A stretch of DNA of 61,862 bases from contig CAKRXU010000014.1 of NCBI GenBank assembly GCA_934424575.1, positions 1-61,862 of the forward strand, read 5' to 3'. Position numbers and translations under genes: made by a program. A model generated the notes under the pieces. The model saw only the letters and a program-made list of their open reading frames with translations. It ran no database searches and was not told the origin of the DNA. Origin of the DNA: an uncultured Blautia sp. (lineage in GTDB: Bacteria > Bacillota > Clostridia > Lachnospirales > Lachnospiraceae). This document shows, in pieces, positions 1 through 7,357 of this stretch. Each line of letters starts with the position of its first letter. Position 1 is the stretch's first letter.

Positions 1-74
1 GTGGGTATAGCGCAGTTGGTTAGCGCGCCAGATTGTGGCTCTGGAGGCCCAGGGTTCGAATCCCTGTATCCACC
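1..74 (+). tRNA. tRNA-His (GTG)
   Basis: Cloverleaf with acceptor arms GTGGGTA (1-7) and TATCCAC (67-73), anticodon loop TTGTGGC giving GTG, and T-loop GGTTCGAATCC. The extra G-1 typical of tRNA-His would lie one base before the window, so the 5' end may be cut by one base. Confidence 0.95.
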
Positions 75-83
75 CTTTGCCTT

Positions 84-155
84 TGGGCTATCGCCAAGCG
101 GTAAGGCACAGCACTTTGACTGCTGCATTCGCTGGTTCGAATCCAGCTAGCCCAG
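84..155 (+). tRNA. tRNA-Gln (TTG)
   Basis: Acceptor arms TGGGCTA (84-90) and TAGCCCA (148-154) with discriminator G, anticodon TTG in the loop CTTTGAC, and a T-arm GCTGGTTCGAATCCAGC. It lies ten bases after tRNA-His, so the cluster is probably one transcript. Confidence 0.96.
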
Positions 156-166
156 TCTTATATTAT

Positions 167-239
167 GGGATATTAGCTCAGTTGGTAGAGCACTTGACTT
201 TTAATCAAGTTGTCCGGGGTTCGAATCCCCGATGTCTCA
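167..239 (+). tRNA. tRNA-Lys (TTT)
   Basis: Acceptor arm GGGATAT (167-173) pairs with ATGTCTC (232-238) with two G-T wobbles. Anticodon TTT lies in the loop CTTTTAA; discriminator A239. Confidence 0.96.
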
Positions 240-245
240 CTTAGA

Positions 246-272
246 ACACTATCGAAAAGATAGTGTTTTTTA
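246..272 (+). terminator. Rho-independent terminator of tRNA cluster
   Basis: Perfect 8-bp stem ACACTATC/GATAGTGT with loop GAAAA, followed by a T tract. It separates the His-Gln-Lys tRNAs from tRNA-Leu, so tRNA-Leu is probably transcribed separately or by read-through. Confidence 0.9.
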
Positions 273-304
273 TTACTCTCTCTCAGCCAGAGGAATTGAA
301 ATAC

Positions 305-386
305 GCGGATATGGCGGAATTGGCAGACGCGCCAGATTTAGGTTCTGGTGTTGAACGACGTGCAGGTTCAAGTCCTGTTATCCGCA
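305..386 (+). tRNA. tRNA-Leu (TAG)
   Basis: Class II tRNA with a long variable arm. Acceptor arms GCGGATA (305-311) and TATCCGC (379-385), discriminator A, anticodon stem CCAGA/TCTGG with TAG in the loop. Confidence 0.96.
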
Positions 387-439
387 TTTTTTATAAGGCT
401 TGGGAAGCCTTAGTAGATTCCCCATTGCATGGGGATTTC

Positions 440-478
440 GCTGAGGGACTGGCCAAGTCCCTCAGCACACCCTGGGCT
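440..478 (+). repeat. Dispersed hairpin repeat, copy 1
   Basis: A near-perfect hairpin at 440-466 (arms GCTGAGGGACT and AGTCCCTCAGC) followed by ACACCCTGGGCT at 467-478. The same arrangement recurs in inverse orientation at 57864-57902. It lies in the 290-base gap between tRNA-Leu and the next gene, in which I see no coding region. Another small hairpin, CCCCAT/ATGGGG, sits just before it at about 421-435. Confidence 0.7.
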
Positions 479-594
479 TTTTTTGGAAACATGAGCCTTG
501 GTGTTTCAGATTTGTAATGTGTAGAAGAAAGACCGGATTCCTGGTTGCCGTGTGGGCAAGGGGGATCTGATCTTTTTTCAGATCGTTGGTGGCG

Positions 595-645
595 AAAGCC
601 CATAAATAAGAGGTGCGTTGCGGTCTTATTTATGGGCTTTCTTTT
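595..645 (+). terminator. Strong intrinsic terminator
   Basis: Perfect 17-bp stem (595-611 with 624-640) followed by CTTTT. The T tract favours plus-strand termination, after tRNA-Leu. The stem could also stop the minus-strand cluster ending at 677, although no T tract follows on that strand. Confidence 0.85.
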
Positions 646-676
646 GTACAGTTTTGTTTAGCTTATTAAATAATTG

Positions 677-1156
677 TTATAGCTGTTTTAGTTCGGCGGT
701 TAGGCGGCCAGTTTGGTCTAGGTTTACGATGGCGTAGCTTGGCCGCCGGCCTCTTTGGCGGGGGTAGGTCAGGCTTCCGGGATTTAGGGCTAGGACGCCG
801 TCTACGGTTTCCAGGAAGGGTTTGTGGGTGTGGCCGAAGAAGACAGCGTTGCAGCCGCGGTCTCTGGCTTCGTCGATGACACCTGTAATGTCCATGGAAA
901 CACCGTAGTAGTGGCCGTGGGTGACGAAGATCCGGTTATTGCCCACTTCTACTACTTCTTCTCTTGGAAGGTCTGAGAAGAAGTCGTTGTTTCCTGAGAC
1001 GATGTGGCAGGGGCACTCGGTTAAGGCTTCTATGAAGATTTCTCTGCCTTCTACGTCACCGCAGTGGATCAGCATATCGAAGGGAGTTTCCTGCATGACT
1101 GCCTGTTCGAAGTTTTTGTCTCTGCCGTGGGTGTCACTGACTACGAGGATTTTCAT
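677..1156 (-). CDS. YfcE/MJ0936-type metallophosphoesterase
   Basis: 159-residue calcineurin-like phosphoesterase of the small bacterial YfcE/MJ0936 type, presumably a metal-dependent phosphodiesterase with unknown natural substrate. The metal-site motifs appear in family order: SDTHG near residue 7, GDVEG near 33, GNND near 55, THGH near 79 and FGHTHKP near 107. Its start overlaps the end of rdgB by four bases (ATGA), so the two are translationally coupled. It is the last gene of a tight minus-strand cluster. A second member of the same family is encoded at 2885-3430, so the cluster is flanked by two phosphoesterases. Confidence 0.9.
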   Translation of the reverse strand: MKILVVSDTHGRDKNFEQAVMQETPFDMLIHCGDVEGREIFIEALTECPCHIVSGNNDFFSDLPREEVVEVGNNRIFVTHGHYYGVSMDITGVIDEARDRGCNAVFFGHTHKPFLETVDGVLALNPGSLTYPRQRGRRPSYAIVNLDQTGRLTAELKQL

Positions 1157-1737
1157 CGGAGTGCGTCCTTGATGGCACGCAGAGCCTTCCCTCTGTGGCT
1201 GATCTTGTTTTTTTCTTCCATGGAGAGTTCTGCTGAGGTGCAGCCGTACTCCGGGAGATAAAAGATCGGGTCGTAGCCGAAGCCGTTGGCTCCGCTTTCT
1301 TCGTAGCCGATCCTGCCCTCCATTGCTTCTCTTACGGTCTTGACACTTCCATCAGGAAAAGCTGCTGCGATCGCACAGACGAATCTGGCGGTTCTTTTTT
1401 CGTCCGGGACTCCTTCGAGGCGTTCGATCAGTTTGGCGTTCTTGATATGATAGGAAGTATCCTCTCCCATATAGCGCGCAGAATAGATTCCCGGTTCTTT
1501 GTTGAGATAATCGATCTCCAGACCAGAATCGTCTGCAAGAACAATCTCTCCTGTCAGGTCACGGATTGCTTTTGCCTTGATCTGCGCGTTTTCTTCGAAT
1601 GTTTTTCCATCTTCTACGATGTCGGCGTGGATTCCGGCATCTTTCAAGGAAAGAAGTTCGATGTCAAGATCTCCGAGGATCTCACGGATCTCTTTCATCT
1701 TGCCTTCATTTCCTGTTGCAAAAATCACTTTTTTCAT
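1153..1737 (-). CDS. rdgB: XTP/dITP pyrophosphatase (RdgB/HAM1)
   Basis: 194 residues, the usual length for RdgB/HAM1, which hydrolyses XTP, dITP and ITP to monophosphates and keeps damaged purines out of DNA and RNA. Family motifs are clear: ATGNEGK at residues 7-13 (nucleotide-binding loop), ADDSGLEID with the catalytic acid, GFGYDPIF and the C-terminal SHRGKA. It overlaps the downstream phosphoesterase by four bases and touches the upstream methyltransferase by one, so all are read as one operon. Confidence 0.96.
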   Translation of the reverse strand: MKKVIFATGNEGKMKEIREILGDLDIELLSLKDAGIHADIVEDGKTFEENAQIKAKAIRDLTGEIVLADDSGLEIDYLNKEPGIYSARYMGEDTSYHIKNAKLIERLEGVPDEKRTARFVCAIAAAFPDGSVKTVREAMEGRIGYEESGANGFGYDPIFYLPEYGCTSAELSMEEKNKISHRGKALRAIKDALR

Positions 1738-2888
1738 CAGTCTTTTCTCCTCTTCGGCGGCTTCGGACCAAGGAACTGATAGTAATAAGTCTTCAGCATA
1801 CCATTATAAATCTTGCGGTTTTTGTCCGCTTTTTTGCCAATGTCATTTTCTGTATGATCGTAGGATGTGATCAGGTACATGGACCACTTGTCCAGACGGC
1901 GGAAACTCTCTCCGATCTCTCTGTAAAGTGCCGGAAGGGCTTCTTTTTCTTCCAGACGCTCGCCATATGGCGGGTTCGTGATGATAAATCCATATGGCTT
2001 CGGATGGCTCAGATCCTTGACTGCTCTCTGCTGGAAATGGATCAGCTTATCCACTCCTGCCATCTTTGCATTGGAGCGTGCTGCCTTGAGTGCCTCCGGA
2101 TCAATGTCGTAACCCTGGATATCTGTCTCAATATTGAGGTTTACGCGGTCCTGCGCTTCTTCCAGAGCATCATACCAGCATTTACGTGGAACCAGATGCT
2201 TCCAGTCTTCTGCAAGGAAAGAACGGTTCATTCCCGGTGCCATGTCTGCTGCCATCATAGCAGCCTCGATCGGGAAAGTTCCACTTCCACAGAAAGGATC
2301 GACAAGGATCCTGTCTTTGTTCCACGGAGTCAGCATGATCAGCGCGGAAGCCAGGGTCTCTGTGATCGGTGCCTTGACGGTCATCTGGCGGTATCCTCGT
2401 TTGTGCAGGGAGACACCGGAAGTGTCAATCCCGATTGTTGCCACATCCTTCATAAAAGCGACACGGATCGGGAAACTTGCTCCGTCTTCCGGGAACCAGG
2501 AGATCCCATAGACGCTCTTGAGTCGTTCTACGATCGCCTTTTTCATGATCGACTGGATATCAGACGGGCTGAACAGAGCACTTTTTACGGAGTTTGCCTT
2601 TGCCACCCAGAATTTACCATCCTTCGGGATATATTCTTCCCACGGGATTGCCTTGGTCTTCTCAAACAGTTCGTCAAAAGTCACTGCCTTGAACTCTCCT
2701 GTCTTGAGAAGGATACGCTCTGTGGTGCGGAGGAACATATTTGCCTGTGCAATGCCCTCTGCATCTGCCAGAAAAGTAACTTTTCCGTCTTCTACTTTGC
2801 TGATCTCATATCCCAGATCCAGGATCTCACGTTTCAGAACCGCTTCCATACCAAAGTGACAGGGTGCGATCAGTTCCATATATTTCAT
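1737..2888 (-). CDS. THUMP-domain class I SAM-dependent RNA methyltransferase
   Basis: 383 residues. The N-terminal half resembles a THUMP RNA-binding module, and the C-terminal half is a Rossmann methyltransferase with the SAM loop VDPFCGSGTFPIEAA and the catalytic motif TNPPYGE typical of guanine-N2 rRNA methyltransferases (the RlmL N-terminal/YpsC group). It probably methylates 23S rRNA; the exact target cannot be read from sequence. It overlaps the flanking yfcE by four bases and rdgB by one. Confidence 0.92.
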   Translation of the reverse strand: MKYMELIAPCHFGMEAVLKREILDLGYEISKVEDGKVTFLADAEGIAQANMFLRTTERILLKTGEFKAVTFDELFEKTKAIPWEEYIPKDGKFWVAKANSVKSALFSPSDIQSIMKKAIVERLKSVYGISWFPEDGASFPIRVAFMKDVATIGIDTSGVSLHKRGYRQMTVKAPITETLASALIMLTPWNKDRILVDPFCGSGTFPIEAAMMAADMAPGMNRSFLAEDWKHLVPRKCWYDALEEAQDRVNLNIETDIQGYDIDPEALKAARSNAKMAGVDKLIHFQQRAVKDLSHPKPYGFIITNPPYGERLEEKEALPALYREIGESFRRLDKWSMYLITSYDHTENDIGKKADKNRKIYNGMLKTYYYQFLGPKPPKRRKD

Positions 2889-3430
2889 GCAAGCCTCATT
2901 TCCTTGATGATATTTCCATCAAAATCTTTAATTGTGAATACTTTGTCTTCCAGTACTGCGTAGGTTGGCGGATTTCCTTCCTTCGGAATGGAAACAGAAC
3001 CCGGATTCAGAAGGATGTAGCCCTCTCTCTGCTCTGCCTTGAGCACATGTGTATGTCCGTGGATCAGGATGTCTCCTTCACGGAACGGCGGAAGGTTGTT
3101 TTCGTTATAGACATGTCCATGTGTGGCATAAAAAGTCAGCCCGTCGATCGCCAGAATGCAGTAATCTGCCATCACCGGGAAATTCAGTACCATCTGGTCT
3201 ACTTCTGCCTCACAGTTGCCTCGAACTGCATAGATCTCGTTTTTCATTTCGTTGAGCATTGCGATCACTTCCTTCGGAGCGTATTCCTTCGGAAGATCAT
3301 TTCTCGGTCCGTGATAGAGCAGGTCGCCCAGCAGGACCAGACGCTCTGCGCCCTCTTTTCTGTATGCTTCCAGCATTTTACGGCAGTAAAAGGCGGAGCC
3401 ATGTACATCTGATGCAAACATATATTTCAT
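2885..3430 (-). CDS. yfcE: Phosphodiesterase YfcE
   Basis: 181-residue calcineurin-like phosphodiesterase. Metal ligands lie in SDVHGS (residue 7 on), LGDLLYHG, GNCEAEVDQ, THGHVYN and HGHTHV. The GNCEAEVDQM segment is typical of YfcE orthologues, which cleave phosphodiesters in vitro; the physiological substrate is unknown. The start has a good ribosome site (GGAGAAACTTGCT before ATG). It is the first gene of the four-gene overlapping cluster. Confidence 0.92.
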   Translation of the reverse strand: MKYMFASDVHGSAFYCRKMLEAYRKEGAERLVLLGDLLYHGPRNDLPKEYAPKEVIAMLNEMKNEIYAVRGNCEAEVDQMVLNFPVMADYCILAIDGLTFYATHGHVYNENNLPPFREGDILIHGHTHVLKAEQREGYILLNPGSVSIPKEGNPPTYAVLEDKVFTIKDFDGNIIKEMRLA

Positions 3431-3532
3431 AGCAAGTTTCTCCTATCATTTTTTTCCAGTATAGCATTCTTTTATTCTACTATAACTTTGTGCCTTTGGC
3501 ATATCTCAAGTATATAACATTTTTTTACTTTT

Positions 3533-3577
3533 GGCTACCTTAACCCACCGTCTAAAGCCAGTGGGATTGCGGTAGCC
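3533..3577. other. Nested inverted repeat upstream of yfcE
   Basis: Outer arms GGCTACC (3533-3539) and GGTAGCC (3571-3577) enclose inner arms CCCAC (3544-3548) and GTGGG (3561-3565), giving a bulged hairpin about 100 bases upstream of yfcE. The loop sequence resembles subterminal hairpins of IS200/IS605-type elements, but this could not be checked. Confidence 0.4.
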
Positions 3578-3589
3578 TTATTTCAAAAG

Positions 3590-3629
3590 ATCCTCTGGCT
3601 AAGATCTTTCCATAGTCAGAGGATTTTTG
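3590..3629 (-). terminator. Terminator after rhodanese gene
   Basis: Twelve-base arms at 3590-3601 and 3613-3624 (ATCCTCTGGCTA with TAGTCAGAGGAT, one mismatch). It sits immediately downstream of the rhodanese gene on the minus strand (CTTTTG tail). The plus strand carries an even better T tract (TTTTTGTTT). Confidence 0.65.
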
Positions 3630-3630
3630 T

Positions 3631-3942
3631 TTATCCGGAAAACGTACAGTTTCTTCCCCTGTATGCCCCAAATCCTCCTATAACAGATCTTGTTCTGTAT
3701 CCCCGCCGCACATAATCACGGGCTGCAGCCATACTTGCCCCGCCTCTGTCGCAGTAAAAGATCAGAAGTTTTTCTTTTGGAAGCGGCGGGCTTTCACTTA
3801 ATTCTTCATAAGGAATATTCACAGCACCTCTGATATGGCTCCTTCGGTAACTCTCCGGTTCCCGGAGATCTATGATCAGTGTGTCCGGACGATCCACATA
3901 ATAATCCAGCATTTTTGCAGAAATGGTTTCGATGGGAAACAT
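3631..3942 (-). CDS. Single-domain rhodanese-like protein
   Basis: 103 residues, one rhodanese domain. The substrate loop is IFYCDRGGAS with the expected catalytic cysteine at residue 64; IIDLREPESY and GAVNIPY are the standard CDC25/rhodanese signatures. Such proteins carry persulfide sulfur or transfer it from thiosulfate; the acceptor is not evident here. The ribosome site AAGGAAGAATCGT precedes ATG. It appears to be monocistronic with its own terminator. Confidence 0.88.
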   Translation of the reverse strand: MFPIETISAKMLDYYVDRPDTLIIDLREPESYRRSHIRGAVNIPYEELSESPPLPKEKLLIFYCDRGGASMAAARDYVRRGYRTRSVIGGFGAYRGRNCTFSG

Positions 3943-4027
3943 ACGATTCTTCCTTTTTTATTTATATTATATGTAAAATCTTGCTTTCCGGAACCTCCCG
4001 CTGTCCATCCCAGGCACCACATAACGC

Positions 4028-4071
4028 AGAACAGGCTCCGCCGTCCGGCGAAGCCTGCTCTTTATTTTTTA
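4028..4071 (+). terminator. Plus-strand intrinsic terminator without an upstream gene
   Basis: Fifteen-base arms (4028-4042 and 4047-4061) with two mismatches, then TTATTTTTT on the plus strand only. No plus-strand gene lies upstream, so it may end an antisense transcript over the rhodanese gene, or the stem alone may protect the 3' end of the small minus-strand gene at 4111. Confidence 0.6.
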
Positions 4072-4110
4072 CATAAGAAGAAGGGAGAAAATTTGCCTGA
4101 AGTTTTTGCT

Positions 4111-4299
4111 TTAGTATCTGTCGGAATAGTCATCCTGTTCTTTGTCATATGCGTTAGATGTCTTATTGCGGGACGCATTTTTTGAAGAATTTCTGGAAGC
4201 GTTTTTGCTGCTGTTCTGGCTGTCCATCGCATTTTTTGAAGTTGCTTTGTCAGTGCTGTAGTTGCTTGTTTTGTTTTCATTTTCATAATTTTTTGCCAT
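4111..4299 (-). CDS. Small Asn/Ser/Lys-rich protein of unknown function
   Basis: 62 residues, very hydrophilic, with no membrane segment or signal peptide. The centre carries a repeated SSKNASRN motif (two tandem copies), and the C-terminus is acidic (DKEQDDYSDRY). A near-ideal ribosome site (AGGAGGAATATTCAA before ATG) argues that it is a real gene. Low-complexity proteins of this general kind occur in related Firmicutes, but I cannot assign a role. Confidence 0.7.
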   Translation of the reverse strand: MAKNYENENKTSNYSTDKATSKNAMDSQNSSKNASRNSSKNASRNKTSNAYDKEQDDYSDRY

Positions 4300-4897
4300 T
4301 TGAATATTCCTCCTGGTGTAATCTGCGACTGCCGAAATTAACAGTCTGAGTTATGAAGCAGATACAGAAAACATTTTCTGATACGAAATCGTTTTTTATA
4401 TCTGTTTCTTCACTACATCAGTTATTATGACTTATTTTCAAAACTTTATTCAGATTTTTGAAAAAGCTGTATTCTGACAAAAAGAAATCCCCGACAGGGG
4501 AGCTGTCAGGGATTTCTAGGGGAGTATAAATAATTAAATAAGGGGTTATGTAAAAAAAATTTTTGAAGGGTAAATTCTTTTTACAACAAAGATTATAATA
4601 TAAATCCATGAAAAAAGCAATAACCTTTCGTGATTTATACTCTATCGGTTTGTTAATATTGTCAGGATTTCCTTTATTTATCGCTTTTTTTGACATATTT
4701 TTCACCTATTTTTCTATTTTTTATCTGTTTTTCCTGCATTACAGCTTTTTTGGCTTCTGATGTATTTTTTAATCCCTGTTCAGAAGTCCTCATTCGTGTT
4801 AAAATATAAAGGTTAATAATTTCAAACGTTATTTCGTTTTGTAGAATGACACACTTACTTTTAACATCTAACATCATTTATTTTACAGGATAATATT
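4300..4897. other. AT-rich gene-free stretch
   Basis: About 600 bases, clearly richer in A and T than its neighbours and without a convincing gene: short open frames on both strands lack ribosome sites. It holds a minus-strand terminator at 4475-4517. A possible minus-10 (TTAAAATATAA) near 4798-4808 could serve the plus-strand glycosyltransferase gene. Confidence 0.5.
4475..4517 (-). terminator. Minus-strand terminator in AT-rich region
   Basis: Long palindrome (arms AGAAATCCC...GACAG and CTGTC...GGGATTTCT, 4483-4517). On the minus strand it is followed by TTTTTGTC. No recognised minus-strand gene lies just upstream of it, so it may end a small RNA. Confidence 0.7.
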
Positions 4898-7315
4898 ATG
4901 ACAAATTCAACAAATTCAACAAATTCATTCAAAAATAAAGTGATCCGCAAGCTCAAAAGTGGTACCTGGTATCCTTTTTATAATACTTTTTATGAAAAAG
5001 TGCCCGTCGACCGCCGCGAGATCCTCCTTGCTTCCAGAAGCGGGATTTCCCTAGAAAGCAATATCCTTGCGATCCTTACAGAACTTTCCCGGCCGGAATA
5101 CCGCAAATTCCGCAAAGTCCTGGCCGTTCAGAAAAACTCCCGTGAACAGATTGAGAAGAAACTTGCCCATTATCATATCTCGGTTGACAAGATCGTTCAT
5201 ATGAGTACACCGGACTACTATTACCATCTGGCAAAAGCCGGCTGTCTCATCAACGACACCACCTTCCCGGGACGCTATATCAAAAAAGAAGGACAGATCT
5301 ATCTCAACGTCTGGCACGGGACACCGCTCAAGCGCATGGGGCAGGACAACGAGGAAGAACGCTACGACATGGGAAATATCATGCGAAATCTCCTGATGTC
5401 CGACTATCTCGTTTTTCCTAACTTATATATGGAAGAAAAAATGTCCGGAGCCTTTAACCTCAGAGAACTTTATCAGGGAACCATTCTCCGCGAGGGCTAT
5501 CCGCGAAATTCTATTTTCTTTGACCAGGAGCATGGCAGACTCCTCAAGGAAATCCTCGGCTACCAGGGATGTCAGCTCAGCGTCTATATGCCGACCTTCC
5601 GCGGACATACTGACGACGTGGAAGGTGACACCTATGTGGAACAGGTCCGCAGCTATCTCGAGATAATTGATAAAGGCATGCAGGACGATCAGATCCTTCT
5701 TCTCAAACTGCATCCACTTGTGCAGAAAGGACTCGATCTCGACAATTACCGTCACATCCGTCCGTTCCCGTCAGAACTTGACACCTATGATGTACTGAAC
5801 GCCTGTGACGTACTGATAACAGATTATTCCAGCGTTATGTACGACTTTGCAAATACAGGGCGTAAGATCATCCTCTTTGCCTATGACCTCGAGGATTATA
5901 TGGGACACCGCGGCATGTATGAGGACATCCGCTCCTACCCGTTCCCAATCGCAGCAACACCGGAAGAAGTCCTGGTCGAACTTCAGGAACCGGGCGGCGG
6001 TGCTGACAGAGAATTTCTTGACAAATACTGTACCTTTGACCGACAGCAGGCAACACGCAACATCTGCCGTCACGTACTTCTCGGCAAATACCTGTGCCAG
6101 GAACACAAAATGCCGGTCACAACGAAGAAAAAAGTCCTTCTCTACGCCGGCAGCCTCAAACCAAACGGAATCACAACCGCATATTTCAGTATGCTCCGTC
6201 ATCTCGACACAGATGCGTGTGACTATTATATCTCCTATCGTTCACCGTCGCTCAAAGAGTATCCGGAACGCCTGAACGGAATGCCCGGGGGATACCATTA
6301 CTATCCTCTCGCCACAGAAATGAATCTGGATGTTCTGACGGCAGTGGCACAGCTTCTCTATCTGAAATGGGGAATCACTTCTTTTGGCATCCAGAAACGA
6401 CTGGAAAAGGCTTATCGCCGCGAATGGAAAAAACATTTCGGCAGTGTATCTTTTGACCATGTTGTTCACTATGATGGATATGAAAATTATATGATCGCAC
6501 TGTTTGAACATGCTCCCTGCATACGCACGATATGGGTACACAACGACATAGAACGCGAAATCGCAGCCAAGGGAAATCCAAGTCTGCCACTGCTTCGTCA
6601 TGCCTATGCTACTTATGACCACGTAGTTCCGGTCGGCGAGGATATCCGTCCTGCTGTGGAACGTATCGGTGGGCGAACAGACAATGTACAGGTGATCGCC
6701 AACTACATGGATGTCGAAAATATCCGCTCCCGGGCAGAACTTCCGCTGACATTTGACCCGGAAACTCAGTCCAACGTCTCTCTTCGCAAACTGCAGAAGA
6801 TTCTGGACTGTTCCGGTACAAAATTTATCAACATCGGAAGATATGCCCCGGAGAAAGGTCAGGAACGCCTGATCCGTGCTTTTGACACCTTCTGGCATAC
6901 TCATCCGAAGACCTGGCTTATCATCATCGGTGGAATGGGCGACCTGTACGAGAACCTTCGCCGTCTTGCCAGAAGCATGGAATCCGGACGTCACATCGTA
7001 CTTCTCAAATCCATGAGCAATCCGATGCCGGTGCTGAAACGCTGCAACTTTTTTATCCTCTCCTCTTTCTATGAGGGACAGGTTCTGGTCGTCCCGGAGG
7101 CAGATGTGCTCGGACTTCCTGTCGCTGCCTGTGATGTCAATGGAGCCCGATCTTTCCTCAAAGAATACGGCGGCACACTTCTGCCTGACAGTGAGGAAGG
7201 TGTCCTTCAGGGAATGGAAATGTATGCTTCCGGCAAGATCCATCCACTTCATGTCGACTACGAGACAAGAAATCAGCAGATCATCCAGAAATGTGAGAAA
7301 CTTTTCCAGGAATAA
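4898..7315 (+). CDS. Bifunctional CDP-glycerol glycerophosphotransferase / GT4 glycosyltransferase
   Basis: 805 residues in two parts. Residues about 50-390 match the CDP-glycerol:polyglycerophosphate transferase (TagF/TagB) family, with NVWHGTPLKRMG, MPTFRG, LLKLHP and ITDYSSVMYDF, the family's donor- and acceptor-site motifs. Residues about 405-800 form a GT-B glycosyltransferase of the GT4 type (INIGRYAPEKGQERLI; SSFYEGQVLVVPEADVLGLP with the usual EGxxxxxxEA pattern). It probably builds a glycosylated wall or teichoic-acid-like polymer at the inner membrane face. The start is followed by three in-frame copies of ACAAATTCA, encoding TNS repeats. The ribosome site is weak (ACAGGA). glgX follows 42 bases later. 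Confidence 0.88.
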   Translation: MTNSTNSTNSFKNKVIRKLKSGTWYPFYNTFYEKVPVDRREILLASRSGISLESNILAILTELSRPEYRKFRKVLAVQKNSREQIEKKLAHYHISVDKIVHMSTPDYYYHLAKAGCLINDTTFPGRYIKKEGQIYLNVWHGTPLKRMGQDNEEERYDMGNIMRNLLMSDYLVFPNLYMEEKMSGAFNLRELYQGTILREGYPRNSIFFDQEHGRLLKEILGYQGCQLSVYMPTFRGHTDDVEGDTYVEQVRSYLEIIDKGMQDDQILLLKLHPLVQKGLDLDNYRHIRPFPSELDTYDVLNACDVLITDYSSVMYDFANTGRKIILFAYDLEDYMGHRGMYEDIRSYPFPIAATPEEVLVELQEPGGGADREFLDKYCTFDRQQATRNICRHVLLGKYLCQEHKMPVTTKKKVLLYAGSLKPNGITTAYFSMLRHLDTDACDYYISYRSPSLKEYPERLNGMPGGYHYYPLATEMNLDVLTAVAQLLYLKWGITSFGIQKRLEKAYRREWKKHFGSVSFDHVVHYDGYENYMIALFEHAPCIRTIWVHNDIEREIAAKGNPSLPLLRHAYATYDHVVPVGEDIRPAVERIGGRTDNVQVIANYMDVENIRSRAELPLTFDPETQSNVSLRKLQKILDCSGTKFINIGRYAPEKGQERLIRAFDTFWHTHPKTWLIIIGGMGDLYENLRRLARSMESGRHIVLLKSMSNPMPVLKRCNFFILSSFYEGQVLVVPEADVLGLPVAACDVNGARSFLKEYGGTLLPDSEEGVLQGMEMYASGKIHPLHVDYETRNQQIIQKCEKLFQE

Positions 7316-7357
7316 GCTGCTGGTCCACTTTTATACTACAGGAACGGAGAAAACATC

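Noticed and set aside
35..517. Open frames across the tRNA cluster
   Set aside because: They translate tRNA sequence.
1599..2963. 454-residue plus-strand open frame
   Set aside because: Antisense to the clear rdgB and methyltransferase genes; Cys/His-rich composition typical of shadow frames.
3533..3577. Riboswitch for yfcE
   Set aside because: The nested stems match no riboswitch consensus that I know.
4609..4761. Plus-strand 50-residue hydrophobic peptide starting MKKAITFRDL
   Set aside because: It looks membrane-like, but no ribosome site precedes the ATG and Phe richness follows from T-rich DNA.
4418..4877. Minus-strand open frames of 95 and 67 residues in the AT-rich gap
   Set aside because: No convincing ribosome sites, AT-driven composition, and the first runs through a terminator hairpin.
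6242..7252. 336-residue minus-strand open frame
   Set aside because: Antisense shadow of the glycosyltransferase gene.
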